A stretch of 64,000 nt of DNA from Calliopsis andreniformis (Eukaryota; Arthropoda; Insecta; Hymenoptera; Andrenidae): contig NC_135066.1 in assembly GCF_051401765.1 (NCBI RefSeq), forward strand, positions 22,571,501 through 22,635,500, written 5' to 3'. Numbering within the stretch: the stretch's first letter is position 1; every line of letters begins with the position of its first letter. This document shows positions 33,250 through 47,000 of the stretch, piece by piece. The position numbers and the translations under genes are program-made. The notes below the pieces were generated by a model. That model ran no database searches, was not told where the DNA came from, and saw nothing but the letters and a program-made list of their open reading frames with translations.

Positions 33250-33890
33250 ACATTCGCAGTACATATACGCTATATCTGGTCTCGCAACTATAGATAAGTA
33301 TGTACAATATCAATTCCAAGACAATGGTCTACCTCTTTTAGATCTCTTATTTCAAATGAACGAGCTAAAAATCTCTTAAAGTTATCTCTTATTTCAATTC
33401 CGAAAAGCGATAAGTAGGTCATCTACATAGATCAGGACAATTAACAAATCTTCTCCCTGAAAAGTGAAATACATACATGGGTTTGCGCTAGATGGTACAA
33501 CTCTAATGCACGTTTCAGGAGACATACTTTATTGCCAACTTTTAATTCCTCAAGTATCTTCCGTACTTTCTTTTCCTTTTCAGGATAGTAATTTCTCATT
33601 CTGAGTATGAATTCCAACGTCTCTTTTAGTTGTTCTGGTAAATCCATAAATACTATTTCCTCGATTTTTTCATTCAAATATGTAGTGGTTATGTTAAGCT
33701 GATGCATTTCCATCTCATACCTTGTAGCTATAGCATTCATGGCATGGATAGAGCTGAGTCTAGCGACCGGTGCAAACGTTTGATTAAAATCAACATCTGG
33801 ACGCTGTGCGAAACCTCGAGCAACAACCCTTGCCTTTCTTCGCTCTAGTACTCCGTTCGTTCCATATTTATTCGTGAGTACCACTCTACT
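33250..33890 (-). pseudogene. Copia reverse transcriptase fragment
   Basis: ERRKARVVARGFAQRPDVDF and NQTFAPVARLSSIH are the hallmark N-terminal RT motifs of copia elements, followed by an altered LDVTTAYL-like segment (LNITTTYLN) in which the palm Asp is replaced by Asn. The frame then degenerates through an internal deletion or rearrangement. In another frame GEDLLIVLIYVDDLLIAF marks the YVDD catalytic box near 33412-33432. Stops and frame changes rule out function. Confidence 0.88.
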
Positions 33891-34133
33891 TTCGACAATG
33901 TCTCTGTCTGTGGGCCGAGAATTTCAAACGCCATTACTCCATACCATTCTTCTCTGCTGTCTTCAGATAGAGCCCGTTTCAATGGAATTTCCTTAATCCG
34001 GTGCGTACAATTCTAGGCATTCCTCGACCTCTTCTTGGAGTTTCTTGCTCTCAATGTGAGTATTCTTCAATGTCTTCTTATACATCTTGACCTTGTTGAC
34101 CTTGGTTATCCTCAGTAGGAGATATTTCAATTT

Positions 34134-35169
34134 CTACTTCCTGACATTTCTTGTGTTCTGTTGTGTCTTCGTCCTCCGTGCAGAACTTGTGTTGATTTTC
34201 CATGAAGAATTCATTATAATTATATTCTGTTCGTGTATCGAACTTTTCAACGAATTTTCTACTCTATTTTCTACGAAGTTTCTACTTACCCTTACTTTTT
34301 TTTCATCAGGTATCCAAATTCTGTAGGCCTTGAAGTCAGTGGAGTATCCTATAAAAATACCTTTCTTTGATCGTGGATCGAACTTTCCCTTATTCGGCTT
34401 TCCATCCATGAAGTAGACGGTACAATCAAAAATTTTAAAATTCCCGACATCCAGTGTTCTCTCGGTCTGTGCCTCATATGGTATTCTGCCTGATAAGCTT
34501 TTGGTGGGACACCTATTCCTCACATAGTTCGCCGTAGATACAGCTTCGGCCCAGAAAGACGGTGATAAATTAGACTGTAAAAGTAAACACCTGGTCATTT
34601 CAATAATAGTCCGATTCTTTCTTTCAGCCAGTCCATTTTGTTGAGGACAATATGCAACAGAAAATCTTCTCTGTATTTTATGAGCTTTCAGAAAATCATC
34701 AAATACACGATTTTTCTACTCTGTTCCATTATCCGATTGTAAATATTTTATTTTATATTCTGTAATATTCTCCGCGTAAGTTTTAAATTCTTTAAATGCT
34801 TGCAAAACTTCATCCTTGCTTCTTAGTGTGTATATTTCGCACCATATCGTGCAGTCATCTATGTATAAAAGTAAGAAAATATCTTGAACCGCCATGCGAA
34901 GGTACGCGCATGGGACCACACACATCACTATGAATTATCTCCAGAATTTCCGTTTCTCTATTAGTAGTCTTAGAAAAGGGTGAGTGAGTCATTTTTCCGC
35001 GGATACATATATCGCAATTCAATTCACCCTTCAAATCCTTGGAGTTTAATCTAACAATTACATCTTTTCTCGCAGCTTCCTTCATACCCCAAACATTTAG
35101 ATGTCTAAGACGACAATGCCAAGCGTCAAGTGCAGCCACTATCGATACACCAACTATCGCTGCTGACAT
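34134..35169 (-). pseudogene. Copia integrase, broken
   Basis: Starting from the right, the zinc-binding part is HCRLRHLN with CDICIRGK. Then IHSDVCGPMRVPSHGGSRYFLTF contains the first catalytic Asp. After a frame break (at about 34850-34870) YLQSDNGTE carries the second Asp. After a further break the downstream region is readable: SPSFWAEAVSTANYVRNRCPT and GYSTDFKAYRIW. The Glu segment lies in the broken part (about 34600-34720). Confidence 0.88.
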
Positions 35170-35870
35170 TTACGACATGCAATGTCTTTTCTACAATGTT
35201 CTTATAACTTATAACGTTTCCGTTTTTCGCAAACGGCCGCGCATTATCAAATTTTCTATTACATTCCAAGGCTTTATGTCCCACTCGTCGACATCGGTGA
35301 CACTTATATTTAAAAGTTCCCTTTTCCGATTTTACATTTTTATTCCGATTCGAGAAATTCAGTTTTCCACGCAATTTACCAGCAATCAATTATCGCGTTT
35401 GGCACAACGTTAACCGTTTGATCTTTTCGTACATCATATTCTTCGACAATTTTCACACATGATACTTCTAGTTCTGGCAACGTATCTCTTGATTCGATTA
35501 CGCATCGAAAATTCTCGAACGTGTTCGGCAAGCTATATAGCAACATGATTGCTTGTACATCCGGGTTTATGTCGACGACAATTTCTTGCAACTTATGAAC
35601 AGCATCAAAAAATTTGTTTAAATGCACACGAATATCATCGTCTTCCTTCATTTTATGAAGTATTAACCGTTGCAGCAATGTTGCTTTCTTCGTTGGACCT
35701 CTCGATTGATAAATCTCTTCTAGCCGTGACCGCATTTCGTGCGACATCTCGCAAAATTTAATTTATTTCAATTTTTAAGCAGTTATAGATAATATGCTAT
35801 CTGACTTAGCTTTTTCATCGTTCTTCTTCCAAGCCATGCATGTTGCTGCTGATTGTTCGTCTCCTTCCCT
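35126..35870 (-). pseudogene. Copia gag and protease start
   Basis: Copia Gag signatures are visible: AWKKNDEKAKSDSILSI at about 35780-35840, then a stop; then the frame 35376-35747 with LQRLILHKMKEDDDIRVHLN and a LPNTFENF-like motif; then, in a shifted frame, a canonical zinc knuckle C-x2-C-x4-H-x4-C (CHRCRRVGHKALEC). The protease active-site region follows as WCIDSGCT. At least one stop and one frameshift break it. Confidence 0.88.
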
Positions 35871-36099
35871 TCGTTCTGGCTTCCGGATTTCACCACTAAC
35901 GTATGACCATGCGTCATTTTTAATTAATAATGCACGCATTTGCATTTCCACGTATCATAGTTTTCTTTTGTTAGCACTTCGATGCGTACGATGTTTGACG
36001 CAATCAGTTTTGTTCACGTTTCGGCACTTAACCTCTACGTGAGCACGTGTTCTATTTTCAACGTTTGATTTCGACTGAGACATTAATGCGATATTCCCC

Positions 36100-36112
36100 C
36101 TGGGCCCATAAC
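36100..36112 (-). promoter_or_regulatory. Copia primer site, internal initiator tRNA-Met type
   Basis: The minus strand reads GTTATGGGCCCAG directly after the 5' LTR. Copia elements prime from an internal fragment of initiator tRNA-Met whose sequence is complementary to GTTATGGGCCCAG, so this supports both family and LTR boundary. Confidence 0.8.
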
Positions 36113-36113
36113 A

Positions 36114-36305
36114 TATTAGCAAGAGTCAGGAACGCAAATGAAAATAAGTCATCACGTCCAGCACTACACTAAATATACTTTGCGTTTATTATAATATTTC
36201 AATGATACAGCAAATGTTTCCACGCACGCCATTGCGAATCGCCTGTAGTTAAGTATAAAAAGGAACAAAAGAAAACTGTCATGCGCAGGTCGTTCAAATC
36301 TAACA
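36114..36305 (-). repeat. Copia 5' LTR
   Basis: 192 bp, begins TGTTAGATTTGAACG on the minus strand. It differs from the 3' LTR at roughly 25 positions, indicating an old insertion. Confidence 0.9.
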
Positions 36306-39300
36306 ATTTTGAGACAAGGAAAAATTAAAAAAACGTCAATTTCACATGAAGCTTGAAAGCATATCTCAAGTCAAGTAAAATAACACGTTCACATTGGTCA
36401 AATTGGTCCAAATCACTTACATTCCAGCCACTCGAATTTAAGTAACTTGACTAATTTAAACAAGGCTTTAGTTAACAGCCGCTGACGTTGCAATGTTTAC
36501 AATAACAAAAATCTACATGGTCTACATCCAGCCTAAGTCCATTTTAAAAAAAAACCGTAGTTTATATCTCAATGGACGACCAGAAGATAGAATTTCTATT
36601 TTTTAAAAAGGAAATTAAATTAGAAGAAATTTTTCCTTATAAACAAAAATCAATGCGTCTACCCGTTTTCAGTTTTTAAGTTTATTTCTTATCTAGTTCA
36701 TATTCTGTATATTTTTGCACATCGTATCCATTCCAGAAATTTTTACACTTTTAAAATTCCCATAAAAGCATAAATATTGGCAATTTAATTATTAAATATG
36801 TTAAACGATAAAAAATGAAGAGAATTTAGAAGTTTTATAAGAATTTGATAAACACGTCAGAAATCATGGCTCAAATTGGACTGATCCACATATTATTCAT
36901 ATTAATGCAAACGTATTTATTTCTATTAATTAAATTTTTTTCATCAATTAAAATGTTGTATAGGTTCCATGATATTGTAAGCTCCTCTTCTGATTTCTGA
37001 TCACAATTCGTTACGAGTTCCTCAGTCTTTATATTTTTAAAATATTGATTAAAAAACCAGTTAGAACAGGGAAAAAGTCGCTGGAAACAGCGTGTAAACG
37101 CGTAGCTAAAATTACAAAGCACACGTGCGCTTTCTGTTTCATTTTGAGCCGTTAACGACGCGTAAATGTTGGTCATTTGACATTATCAATGTTCATCGTT
37201 TTTTATTGCGTTCTATGACGTCAATGCGCTCAGCATTGTTTTATTCGTTTACATGGCGAGCACTGGGAGCCGACGGTGCACGTAGTTTATTTAACCACAG
37301 CTGCAGCCGCATGAGACGCACATGGAGTTATAAATGCTGATAAAACTAACGTGCCACTGTTAGATCTACACCCAGCACTCACCGTTGCTATTTTCGAGTA
37401 TTGTCGCCTTTTTTCCACGCTGCAAAGTCGTTTCCTGTCTTTTAGCTGTCATATAATGTTCTGCGATACAGAGTGGTTTTCGATAAAGAATAAAACCAGG
37501 AGGAAAGCAGTCTTGAAACAAAATTATCATTCAGTAGAACCTGATTGAAAGAAATTAAATGTTTTTTATATTTTCTTATAGTTCTTCAAAAACACAATCC
37601 TATGGTATTATAGAGGAATTTGAAAAATTAGCAGTGCTACAAGTCTTTAAACATAGCGGCACGTAAACAGAAATTGAAGTGTTTCGCTACTTTAAATGCG
37701 TCTTTCTTAAAATGACATTTTTCCACTTGGCGAGCATGATATCTTAGAAATTAATCATTTGATTTACTTGCAACTTGGCAAGCATCTCTATCTCATCCGA
37801 ACTAGAACTAAGCCACTGTTTACAAAATTTGACTGTAGAAGATGAAACAAAAGGTAATTTTTTTACAAAAATTATAATGTCTTTTTTGAACGTCGCCATT
37901 TTTTATTTCTAGAGATTAAAAATCTCTATGACTTTTGTTTTAAAACATTACTTACGACTGATTCTATGATTGTATTATTTTTGTATGAAAAAATTTTCGT
38001 TGGGTAAAGATAAGTTGAATATGAAAGTAATTTGAAATGTCCATCAATCCACTGTCTTGCAAAAATAGTATTCTCCAAGATTTTTTTAATTATACACAGA
38101 AACTCAGGAGTTTCTTTACGAAAGATTATTAAGTTCACGTACTTAAATTCAGAAGAAAATTTAGTTTACATTTTAAAATTAAAAAAACTGAATAAAAATT
38201 GAACGTAGAAACTAAAAATGAGACAAAATATTCAAAATTAATCTTAGGAATAATACGAGACGGAAGAGAGCATCCTTGAGCCCCCAGCCAGAGTTACTTA
38301 AAAGAAATATTGAACTCGAACTACGTACATATTTCATTTCTGCAAAAAATACTCTATATAGATATGATTTATTATTATACACTCTTTGAAGTTTAATATT
38401 CAACGTCATCATTTGAGCGACTTTTATAGGGTGAATATATGGAAAATATGTATTCCAAGAGACAATATTTTTATTGTTAGACGTAATTTCGTCAAATATG
38501 GTATTTGATCTTAATCAAATACAATAATTACCGACTTAAATTGTAAATAGACTATCATGACTAACATGGCTCTCATTAAAAATATATCATACCAAAATTT
38601 TATATTTTTGCAAGAATTTACTGTTTGTTTGCAAAGCCGTCGATACTATATTTTTTAGACGCAAGTATATTTACCTAGAACAGACAATATAGCTAACGAT
38701 GTGAATATTGAACATGGAAGATGTCGATAAAAATAAAAGCTATTATTAAAGACTTCCAATAGAAAGGAAAGCTTTTATAGAAACTAACTTACTTTCCAAA
38801 AAACTGTCACATAATTCGGAATTTTTTATAGACAGGTTTTATAGCTTCATATTTTTGGAAACATATTCGGGAAACGAGTATCAAACGTTAGACATCGTCT
38901 TTGAGACAGTAAATGATATTATATATATATATAGTTGAATGATTTAGAAAAACGAAAAGCATTCTTTACGTAATGTATTATTTTTTGTTACGTTTTAAAA
39001 ACTCCATTCAATGTTTGAATTGTGCTTGAATTTTTTAAATTATTATTTTTCACCACTTTCAATAAATTGAGATAAAATACAATTTCTTTAACGTAATTAT
39101 ATACTTCTCACTATATTTCTTGACTAGCAATTACATTGTTATAAATTTGAATTTTACAAACTGTACTACAAGAAAGTTCGTAAAATTTTCAATGATCAGA
39201 AAAATGAGAAGCGTCATCTCCTCCTCGTCCCTTATTTAATTCGACAACTTCTCTCTCGATAATGGAGCTGCCACACGCAGCTTTCAGAACCTCTCAAATT

Positions 39301-41708
39301 TTTCTTGATATTGTCTATAGGGAAATTTCGTTATCTTTATGACACATTTCCTTTGATTTTCTTTACGTCACAAAGCTAAATCAGTGTGGTCGGTCTCAGT
39401 AATTATGATACAACGAGGAAAGGAATGATTCTACAGTGTGTTTCCAAACATAGGGACATTTTTGGAGTGTAGGTTCTAGAGACGAAGACAAATAGAAAAG
39501 TTCATGTTCACGTATGCTGGAAAATGCTTAAAGCTTCAGTTTTTATTTATGCGCTATTCTGTATTGCGTACGGTCTGATACCCTCTTTAACTCTCTTACA
39601 ATTAGTGCCAAATTATTGATCTATCAGTGTTAAGACGAAGTATTAAAATTGCCTTAAACCGATCTATCGGTACATATATACTTTAAAACTCGTCTAACTC
39701 TTAACCTTTTAAATTATTGAATAAATGTGTGGAATACAATTTTTTTCATTAGTGTATTTTGGAAAAATTTGTCAACATGTGGACAAAATTTCATTTACCA
39801 CTAACAGTGTTTGTGGTGATTACAGTACTCTTGATACATGAAGACTAAGTAAACAATGTCTTGATAATTTCCATTATACCTGTGATTAGGGGCTTGTAAT
39901 TAAAAGGGTTAAAATCCATGACTCAACCTTACTTATTTAAAAGGCCGGAATATTTCTGAGCCTAACACGATCTTAAAGAACTTAAGTATTAACCATGGGA
40001 AAGTACTAGACTAACGTGTTACGTAATATGAAATAGCATATAACTAAAAAATTAAGCGTTTTCTGGCATATATGCACATACACTTTTTTCATTGTTTTTA
40101 TGATTAGAAAAATGTTTTATGAACATCTCCAAATTAAATTAAAAATTTAGAATGTAATTTTTTATATGTGTTAGAGAAAATCGACTTCGATCACTATTTA
40201 CGTACACACGCGTACACTTCATTATGACCTGGTTAAACGGATTTTGATGCAGAACATATATCATTTACAAATAGCGTTAATATCATATGTAATGTGGATT
40301 CCTTATCAGTAGACACCAAACTTTTATGCAAATGCATACTTTCGTAACCACAGTTAAAGAAATAGATTCTAAATGAAACTTTGTTTCGCACTTAAATTAC
40401 TTTTCATATTTCGTAACTTCTTACATACTTAAAAATCCCATACAGGCCTAAAGATCTGCCGCCTATTTATCAGTTTTGTGTACCGCTATCTGCGTTTATC
40501 TGCCTAGAGTGGATTTGTGAATAGAAATCTCATAATTTTTAAAATTTACTGTATTAACACAGAAATCGTCCAAAATGCTACTCGTGGTGTTACATGATTG
40601 CTTTTGACTTCTAAAGGCTCCTATTATCCTTAAAATAAACTGTTGATGGAAGAAAATCCCATGAATAAAAGTCACGAGGTGACAAATCCAATTATTATTA
40701 AAACCGTAGTCAATACACATTCAGGTTACCTGCTAATAAATTGGTAATTTCTCGAGAAAAATGCAGTGCGATTCCGTCATACAGAGATCTAACAAAGTGA
40801 ATAGGTCATCACGTAAGGACTTTATACAGTATTCTATTTCCATTATTCGGGATATTATGAGGTTCTACAATTTCATTTCTATTTATTCTGACCTAGATGT
40901 TTATATTTGCTTCATAGTCTTTGAAAGTGAGTATCTAAAATATTACGTAGATTTTCAGATGACCGTCAACGAGTATTGTGTACCTACGTTTAGAATGCTA
41001 TCATGTGTAAATTTCGCTTCATTGATCTGTATAATATGCGATCAAAAATATCTTCATAATATTGTTCGAGAAATCAACAGCAAAAACCCATTTCTGGGAT
41101 AAAATCACGAAACATAGGACTTTGCATTCTTAATGTATGATAAAGATGAAGTCATTAACATTAAGTATAACATACTGCAAACTATGTGAAATGGAAAGGT
41201 TTGTATAACATTTTTCACAATTTTTACTTCTACATTTTCCAGAATTCATCGCTTAACGTAATTCATGATTGTATAGTAACTGAAAACTTGAGAAGAGCTA
41301 CATTCGACGAGAGTTTGTTTTTCTCTTTGAAAATATGCAAGTTGCGAAAATGCTTTACCAACGTGTTCTTGATGATTATATCTTACCACTGTGACTAGTT
41401 CACAGAAACTGATAGTTATAAGCGAAACATAGTAATACTTTAAGAAAATACATCATGAAATTGTATCATGAACATATGAAGTCATGTTCATAGCACTGTA
41501 TATAAATGGAAAAGTAAATAATGGTCTGTATCGAGATCAACCAACACCACAGTGGAGCGTATCTGTATCTAAAAAATATTCAAAGTCGATTTTCCTGAAA
41601 ACAGAACCTCATGAAAAGACTTTATTGTACATTTTCGACATATTTTTTTATATAGAATCATCCTCTTTCATGTACCATTACTACTGCGACACCCTGTATT
41701 GTATTATA
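36306..41708. other. No gene recognised; repeat family C copy
   Basis: AT-rich. 37080-37420 is a GC-richer patch without recognisable coding content. About 39430-40170 is a dispersed repeat shared, in the same orientation, with 56527-56800 (see findings). The 113-codon frame at 40761-41102 resembles nothing known to me. Confidence 0.45.
39430..40170. repeat. Dispersed repeat family C, copy 1
   Basis: Shares GGGACATTTTTGGA, CTATTCTGTATTGCGTACG, ATACCCTCTTTAA, TTATTTAAAAGGCCGGAATAT and ACGTAATATGAAATAGCATA blocks with 56527-56800 at moderate identity. This copy has about 320 bases extra in the middle. Unclassified. Confidence 0.55.
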
Positions 41709-42461
41709 CAGAGTTTCATAACACGTAGTACTCACTTCAGGAGTTGATTGCATGCCTAAAAACAATAAAAAAGGTCACATAAACACATATTCTATTTGTC
41801 TTCGTTTATGAGATATAATGAATTGTGTAAACAGGGCAAATTCTCTGTTCAGCCTCTCTTTCCATAGACCGCAATAGTTCGTAAGTAAGGTTTTTAACTG
41901 GACCTTTTTTCTTGATGCGAAACTACCAGGCATAAAGTATGTTGATCTTTTAAGCACACATTTACACGAAATATTAGAGAAAGTTCCAGTCGATATTAAA
42001 CTTTGTATGTGATTTATGCTTGATGGAGCTCTGCCGTATTTTCGTCGAGTAGCTAGACACTTTTTAAATCAACATTTTGCGAATAAATGAATTGGTTGAG
42101 AAGATAGTATTGCATGGCCTGCTCATTCTTTGGATTTGAATCCATTAGATTTTCATTTGTGGGGACATTTAAAATCTGAAATACTGAAATACTACAAAAT
42201 AGAATAGGGCAAGGCTTTGAACAAATTCGAGAAATACCAGATATGATAGAGAGAGTAACCAGATCGCTGACAAGACGAGTACAGGCTTATCTTCAAATGC
42301 AAGGTGATCAGTTTGAGCATCTTCTCTAAAGGTAATTAAAAAAAAGTTCATTACATCTTATAAATGAAGACAGATAGGATGTGTTTATATAACTTTTTTT
42401 TATTGCTTTTAAGCATACAATCAACTCCCAGAGTGGATATCACATGTTATGAAACACTCTG
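41709..42461 (+). mobile_element. Internally deleted mariner-like transposon
   Basis: A 753-bp element flanked by TA (41707-41708, 42462-42463). Terminal repeats of about 115 bp start CAGAGTTTCATAAC and, inverted, CAGAGTGTTTCATAAC. It contains the C-terminal half of a transposase (41905-42329). The N-terminal DNA-binding part is absent. Confidence 0.88.
41905..42329 (+). pseudogene. Mariner-type transposase C-terminal half (DD41D)
   Basis: Readable from FFLDAKLPGIKYVDLL through FMLDGALPYFRRVARHFLN to HSLDLNPLDFHLWGHLKS and a tail ending in FEHLL and TAA (42327-42329). The second and third catalytic acids are the Asp of LDGAL and the last Asp of LNPLDF. There are 41 codons between them, i.e. 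DD41D spacing. Stops at 42010-42012 and within NK-x-IG-x-ED, plus a later frame change, destroy it. Confidence 0.85.
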
Positions 42462-43822
42462 TATAGTGACTGATAGATTCGTTCACTTGTACCCAGAGCA
42501 TTGATCGATTGTAAAAATTACTGTACAGTATTTTTTCCGTTTATTTGTCTTGTTTTTGGATGAACCATATGTGGATCAGGGCAATTTTAACGACGATTTC
42601 TGACGATATTTTCATCAAATTCTTGTTGAATTTCTTTTAGAATAGAATACGGATAGAAGAATTCGTAGATTTTATTAGTGATGAAATATTTTCTTCACTA
42701 TTTTTCAGTCAATACTTTTTTAGGAGCGCAACGTCTTTGATAGACTGGGCATATTAATTTTAATACGAAAAATAAATTTTGTTTAGAATTTAAACATGTG
42801 AATATAATAAGTCTTCGTAAATAAATTCGTAAGTCATTGTATTATAAAATAGGAAATAACGGCACAGTGTCGTTTCGACACAAGCTGGATAGTATCTACA
42901 CTAATTATAAGTTTATGTGGAACTATTTTTTCACTCTATATTATCTACATTTTATATTAAGTTTATGTGGAACTATTTTTTGACTCTATAATGTTGTATC
43001 AATATAAGGTGGTCCACTCAAGTTTTCTTAAATCTAATTTTTTAGATTATTTATTATTAGCCTTCTTTTGATTTCACTTTTAAAATGAAGGAATGCACTT
43101 GTGTTTCCGGTATTTGTTATTTCTATTATCACAAAGTCAATATTTCATTGGCTCGAACTATCTAGAAAACAACCCTGGACTTTTTATCAATGGAAATAAG
43201 GAAAGTAACATGGCAGCTAAACACGCTAGCTTTAACATATCTACAACAGATCATTTGCCTATACTCCATAAGTATCTTCAGAAGTACTGTATACAGCCGA
43301 TAAGAAGTTGGCAGACAAAAGAAGTGTGGATCCAATTGATAGTGAAATAAGTCGATCTACTCAGACGTAATTGTAGAGTCTGTACTGTCGTAATTTGGTA
43401 ATATCGGCTAGATTTACTAATCGATGTCCGTAAAGGGAACAAAAGTGGGTTTAAGTGCCGTCCTAACGGCCACCTTGCAGCCGTATACAGTACTTTTTAC
43501 AGGCTACGATAAAAGGTATGAAATGAAGAATTGAAAAATTCAAAACCTACTAATATACACAAAATCCGTAATAACGCAAGAAACATCAGTCGAATTATCT
43601 AACTGAGTCTAAGAGATTAATTAAGTGATGTTAACAAGACTGAAAAACCATACAAACTGGACACACTTCTGATTTATCGCAAAACCGAACAAAACATCTG
43701 CGAGGAATGTAACATACAAAGCTTAATCGAGCAAATCTTAGCAAGTAGCACTAACAAGAGAAACCACCACCATATATCAACTTCTCTGACATGCTACAAA
43801 AAGAAGATACAGTTTGCCCAGA
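42462..43822. other. No gene; 50-bp tandem duplication
   Basis: 42909-42940 and 42959-42990 are near-identical copies of AAGTTTATGTGGAACTATTT with following TTTCACTCTATA, period 50. The frame at 43093-43350 has no recognisable domain. Confidence 0.5.
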
Positions 43823-44020
43823 AGTTAGAAATATAGCGTGGTAGACTGAGGCTTGAACTAGAAGTACCATCTAATATGAACAGATAATAACAACTAATCG
43901 TGGTCTTACAAGAGGCTAAAACCCTCATTTTCCAATATTTCTGTCACTTCACTTGTTCTAGTGTCCCAAACATGTTCACCTTCCGATTCATTTTGTGACC
44001 ACGCTATATTTCTAAACTAA
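43823..44020. mobile_element. Short foldback MITE
   Basis: TTAGAAATATAGCGTGGT (about 43824-43841) is mirrored at about 43998-44015. The inner halves also pair imperfectly (TTGAACTAGAAGT and CACTTGTTCTAGTG). No coding content. Confidence 0.6.
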
Positions 44021-47000
44021 CTACACGTCCACTCCTTTCTAGACTAACTACAAAAGTGTTTCCCTAAAAAACATTGATCTCTATCACCTGATATGATTAT
44101 ATATGTGGCTCACTGATAATTTCACCATGGTCACTAATAAACTCGTAAAGTGCACATGATCTTAACCTTTCACTTTAAAAAAGAAATCCTGTGTCTCCAC
44201 TACGCAAAGTCACTGAAAAGGTAAAAATTCTAATTGTTAATATTTGGAAGACCAGTGTTTTAAATTTTTTAAGCTCGTTTCTGATTTCAAAGCTTCTATC
44301 GAGATGAAATTATACTTTCATTCTCCCGCTTTAAATGCTCGTTTTTCCCTCAACGATGTTTACTGCACAAAGCCTAATGCTGCGCACGACAATGACAGCC
44401 TCAGAAACTGATGGAAAAAATATTTGGCATGAGTTCAAAAATGGTTGTTGTTGTTGCAAATTCTTCTCAGCTGCTCTTCTTAGCGTTGTTGTGCTCAAGA
44501 TGTCATTGTAATAACTACACTGCCTGCCAAATTTCTAGAAGCACAATTTTACAAACCGAAATTTTTATGGAATAAAAAGAAATTTTCTTAAGTGGGAATT
44601 TTCCCTCAAAAACAAGAATATAACAAAACCCAAGTTCATAATACACAATCACAGTTCAATACTTCAAAAGTCAATTTGTTCAAAATAAAAACATGTAATT
44701 TACATACACTCTCTTTTCTTAGAATTACAGAAATAAAAACATAAATTTTTATTTTAAATTGACAGTCTCTGAATAACAAAATCAGAAGGAATCCTCTTTA
44801 CAACCAAGTTTAAACCAGAATATACCATAATAAGCAAACCAGTAATTCAAGTTTCATTTATTTTTTTTATCTTATTTTCTTTCTAGTCAGTCGGGAAGGT
44901 ATGAAGAAACGATAAGGGAGAGCACTCGATTTCCTGCTTGAAGAAAAATGTGTGGGGTGAAGAACAGTAGTGATAATGATGCTGAGAAGGAGATAGCCAT
45001 CGATCTATCGTCATCTTAACTCTCACACTTCCTTCTCCGTCGATGATTGATCGTCTCGGAAGGTTTATGAGTCTCACTGTCAAATATAACCACAAAACAC
45101 GAAGTTATAGCCTTCCTAAATTTCCACCGACGTTATCCTCGCTCCGAGCCAAGAGGGAAGGCGTGGAAATACGCCATCATTGCATACGAGGGTTTGTTTG
45201 TTTCCGACCGAATTTGCATTAAAGAGACTAATGACTGACTGACAAGGGAATGATTTTTGTTGGTACAAACACCATAACTACCAACGATCTGTCTATATCA
45301 GTTAGCTGGCCAGACAGCGAGATTAGCCACATAGTATAGAGTCAGGATTGTTCCCTAGATAGGTCGAGCTAATGGAACAGCAACTTTGCGATAATAGAAA
45401 TAACAAACACTCGAAACAGAGATCTATTCTTTTACTTCAATCGCATAGTCTCGATTACAAGGCAGTATTCTGGTCTTCATTTTGTCCAAGTTTTATTTTA
45501 TTGACGTACAGTCCCAAGATACGTGTGTAATATTTTAAAGTTGGCATCACGTACTAAATACACAAACAACCTCAAAGGAGTTTATTCTACAAAAAATTAG
45601 TCTTCAAACTACAATGCAATTTTAGATAACTTTAGTCACTTGAGCTTATTGTTAGCTACATAACTGAGAAACATTATTCTAGATACGAAGGAAAATTAAT
45701 GGATACGATAATCTGTCCATAAAGGCGTCATCGTCGGGTAAGTTCACAGCTTTATGCGTTAAAATTGTCAGGCATATATGAACAACGCTCAGCAGGCGCG
45801 ATCAATATTTTGTTCGGAAATATAAGACCTATACAAGTGTTGGATAATGTGTAACTTTAGTTACGTTTTTAATTGGATAATGCAGAAATAAATAAACCTC
45901 ATTGAACATTCACTGCAAGAAGCGTTCTTGTGCATTTTTTGAGTACATTTTAACGCTTTTGGATAAAAATTCAGTTGACGAAAAGTTTACAGATTTTTAA
46001 TAATGTTATGACATTTAAGGTATACATTATTAAATGAAAATAGAATTTACATTATTTTTTGTGATAGCAATTAATTTGATAATACTTGTATGTAATAGTT
46101 ATTTGAACAGTACAGAAGCCTTAAAAACAGAAATAGTTTAAGAGCTATTTTTTTTCTAAGAATAATTAGTAGAAATATTCTAGTACAAAGAATTGTCAAT
46201 GAATATTGAAATCTACGATTTACGAATGAATACGGAACCCTTTTTATAAATTTGCATACATTGGGTAAATGTGTAGCGTGACGTATATAATAGTTAGTTT
46301 AAAAAGTCATGTATTAAAATCTGCATTTACGTTCTAAATCAATTCTCTATTTGAAAGCAAAACTAATCCAAGTCTATTTTTTCAGAATTGGATTTTGTGC
46401 AATATCTTATTGTTTTTATTTAATCTTATTAGAATAATAAGAATCTATTTCCTTTACGTTACAAATGAAGAAAATTTATATAAAATCTTTCTTAAAAAAG
46501 GACTTGGGTAAAAGTTTGATTTTGAGGTACCGAATTATATCTGGTACTTAATCCTTGACAGCCCAGTTTTATTTAAAAACTTTTTGAATTATACCTGGTA
46601 CTTAATCGTTAACAATCTAGTTTTATTTTAGAAATCTTTGATAAAATAATTTAGGAGGTAAAAGAAGGGATAAACTAAATAAGTGATTTTGCAATAAAAT
46701 AAACAAGTTTGATTCTGTATGCAAATCAATTTGCAAATGTGTTCAGCAGATACTATTGGGCTGTTAAGGGCTAAGGGAATTTCTTGTTGTTTTATAATTT
46801 GAGTTTCTAATTTAAGAATCTGAATTGTTTAGTTTGTTTAATGTAAAACAAAGTTCATAAAATCGATAACGAATCCTATTGGTGATTGATAGATTAGCTT
46901 AGACTTCCAATAAATTGATTTTCATAACTGTTCAGTAAATTGAACCGATAGAGTCACGTTAATAGGCGATTGACACCGAACATCGACACGTGTCAGTAGA

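Larger units (their letters stand above)
32448..36305 (-). mobile_element. Copia-type LTR retrotransposon, decayed
   Basis: A 3858-bp element on the minus strand with 188- and 192-bp LTRs, roughly 86% identical by eye, and a perfect 5-bp target duplication ATTTT (32443-32447 and 36306-36310). Order on the minus strand is gag, protease, integrase, RT, RNase H, which is diagnostic of copia. Many stops, frameshifts and deletions make it inactive and old. G+C is close to the surroundings. Confidence 0.92.
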
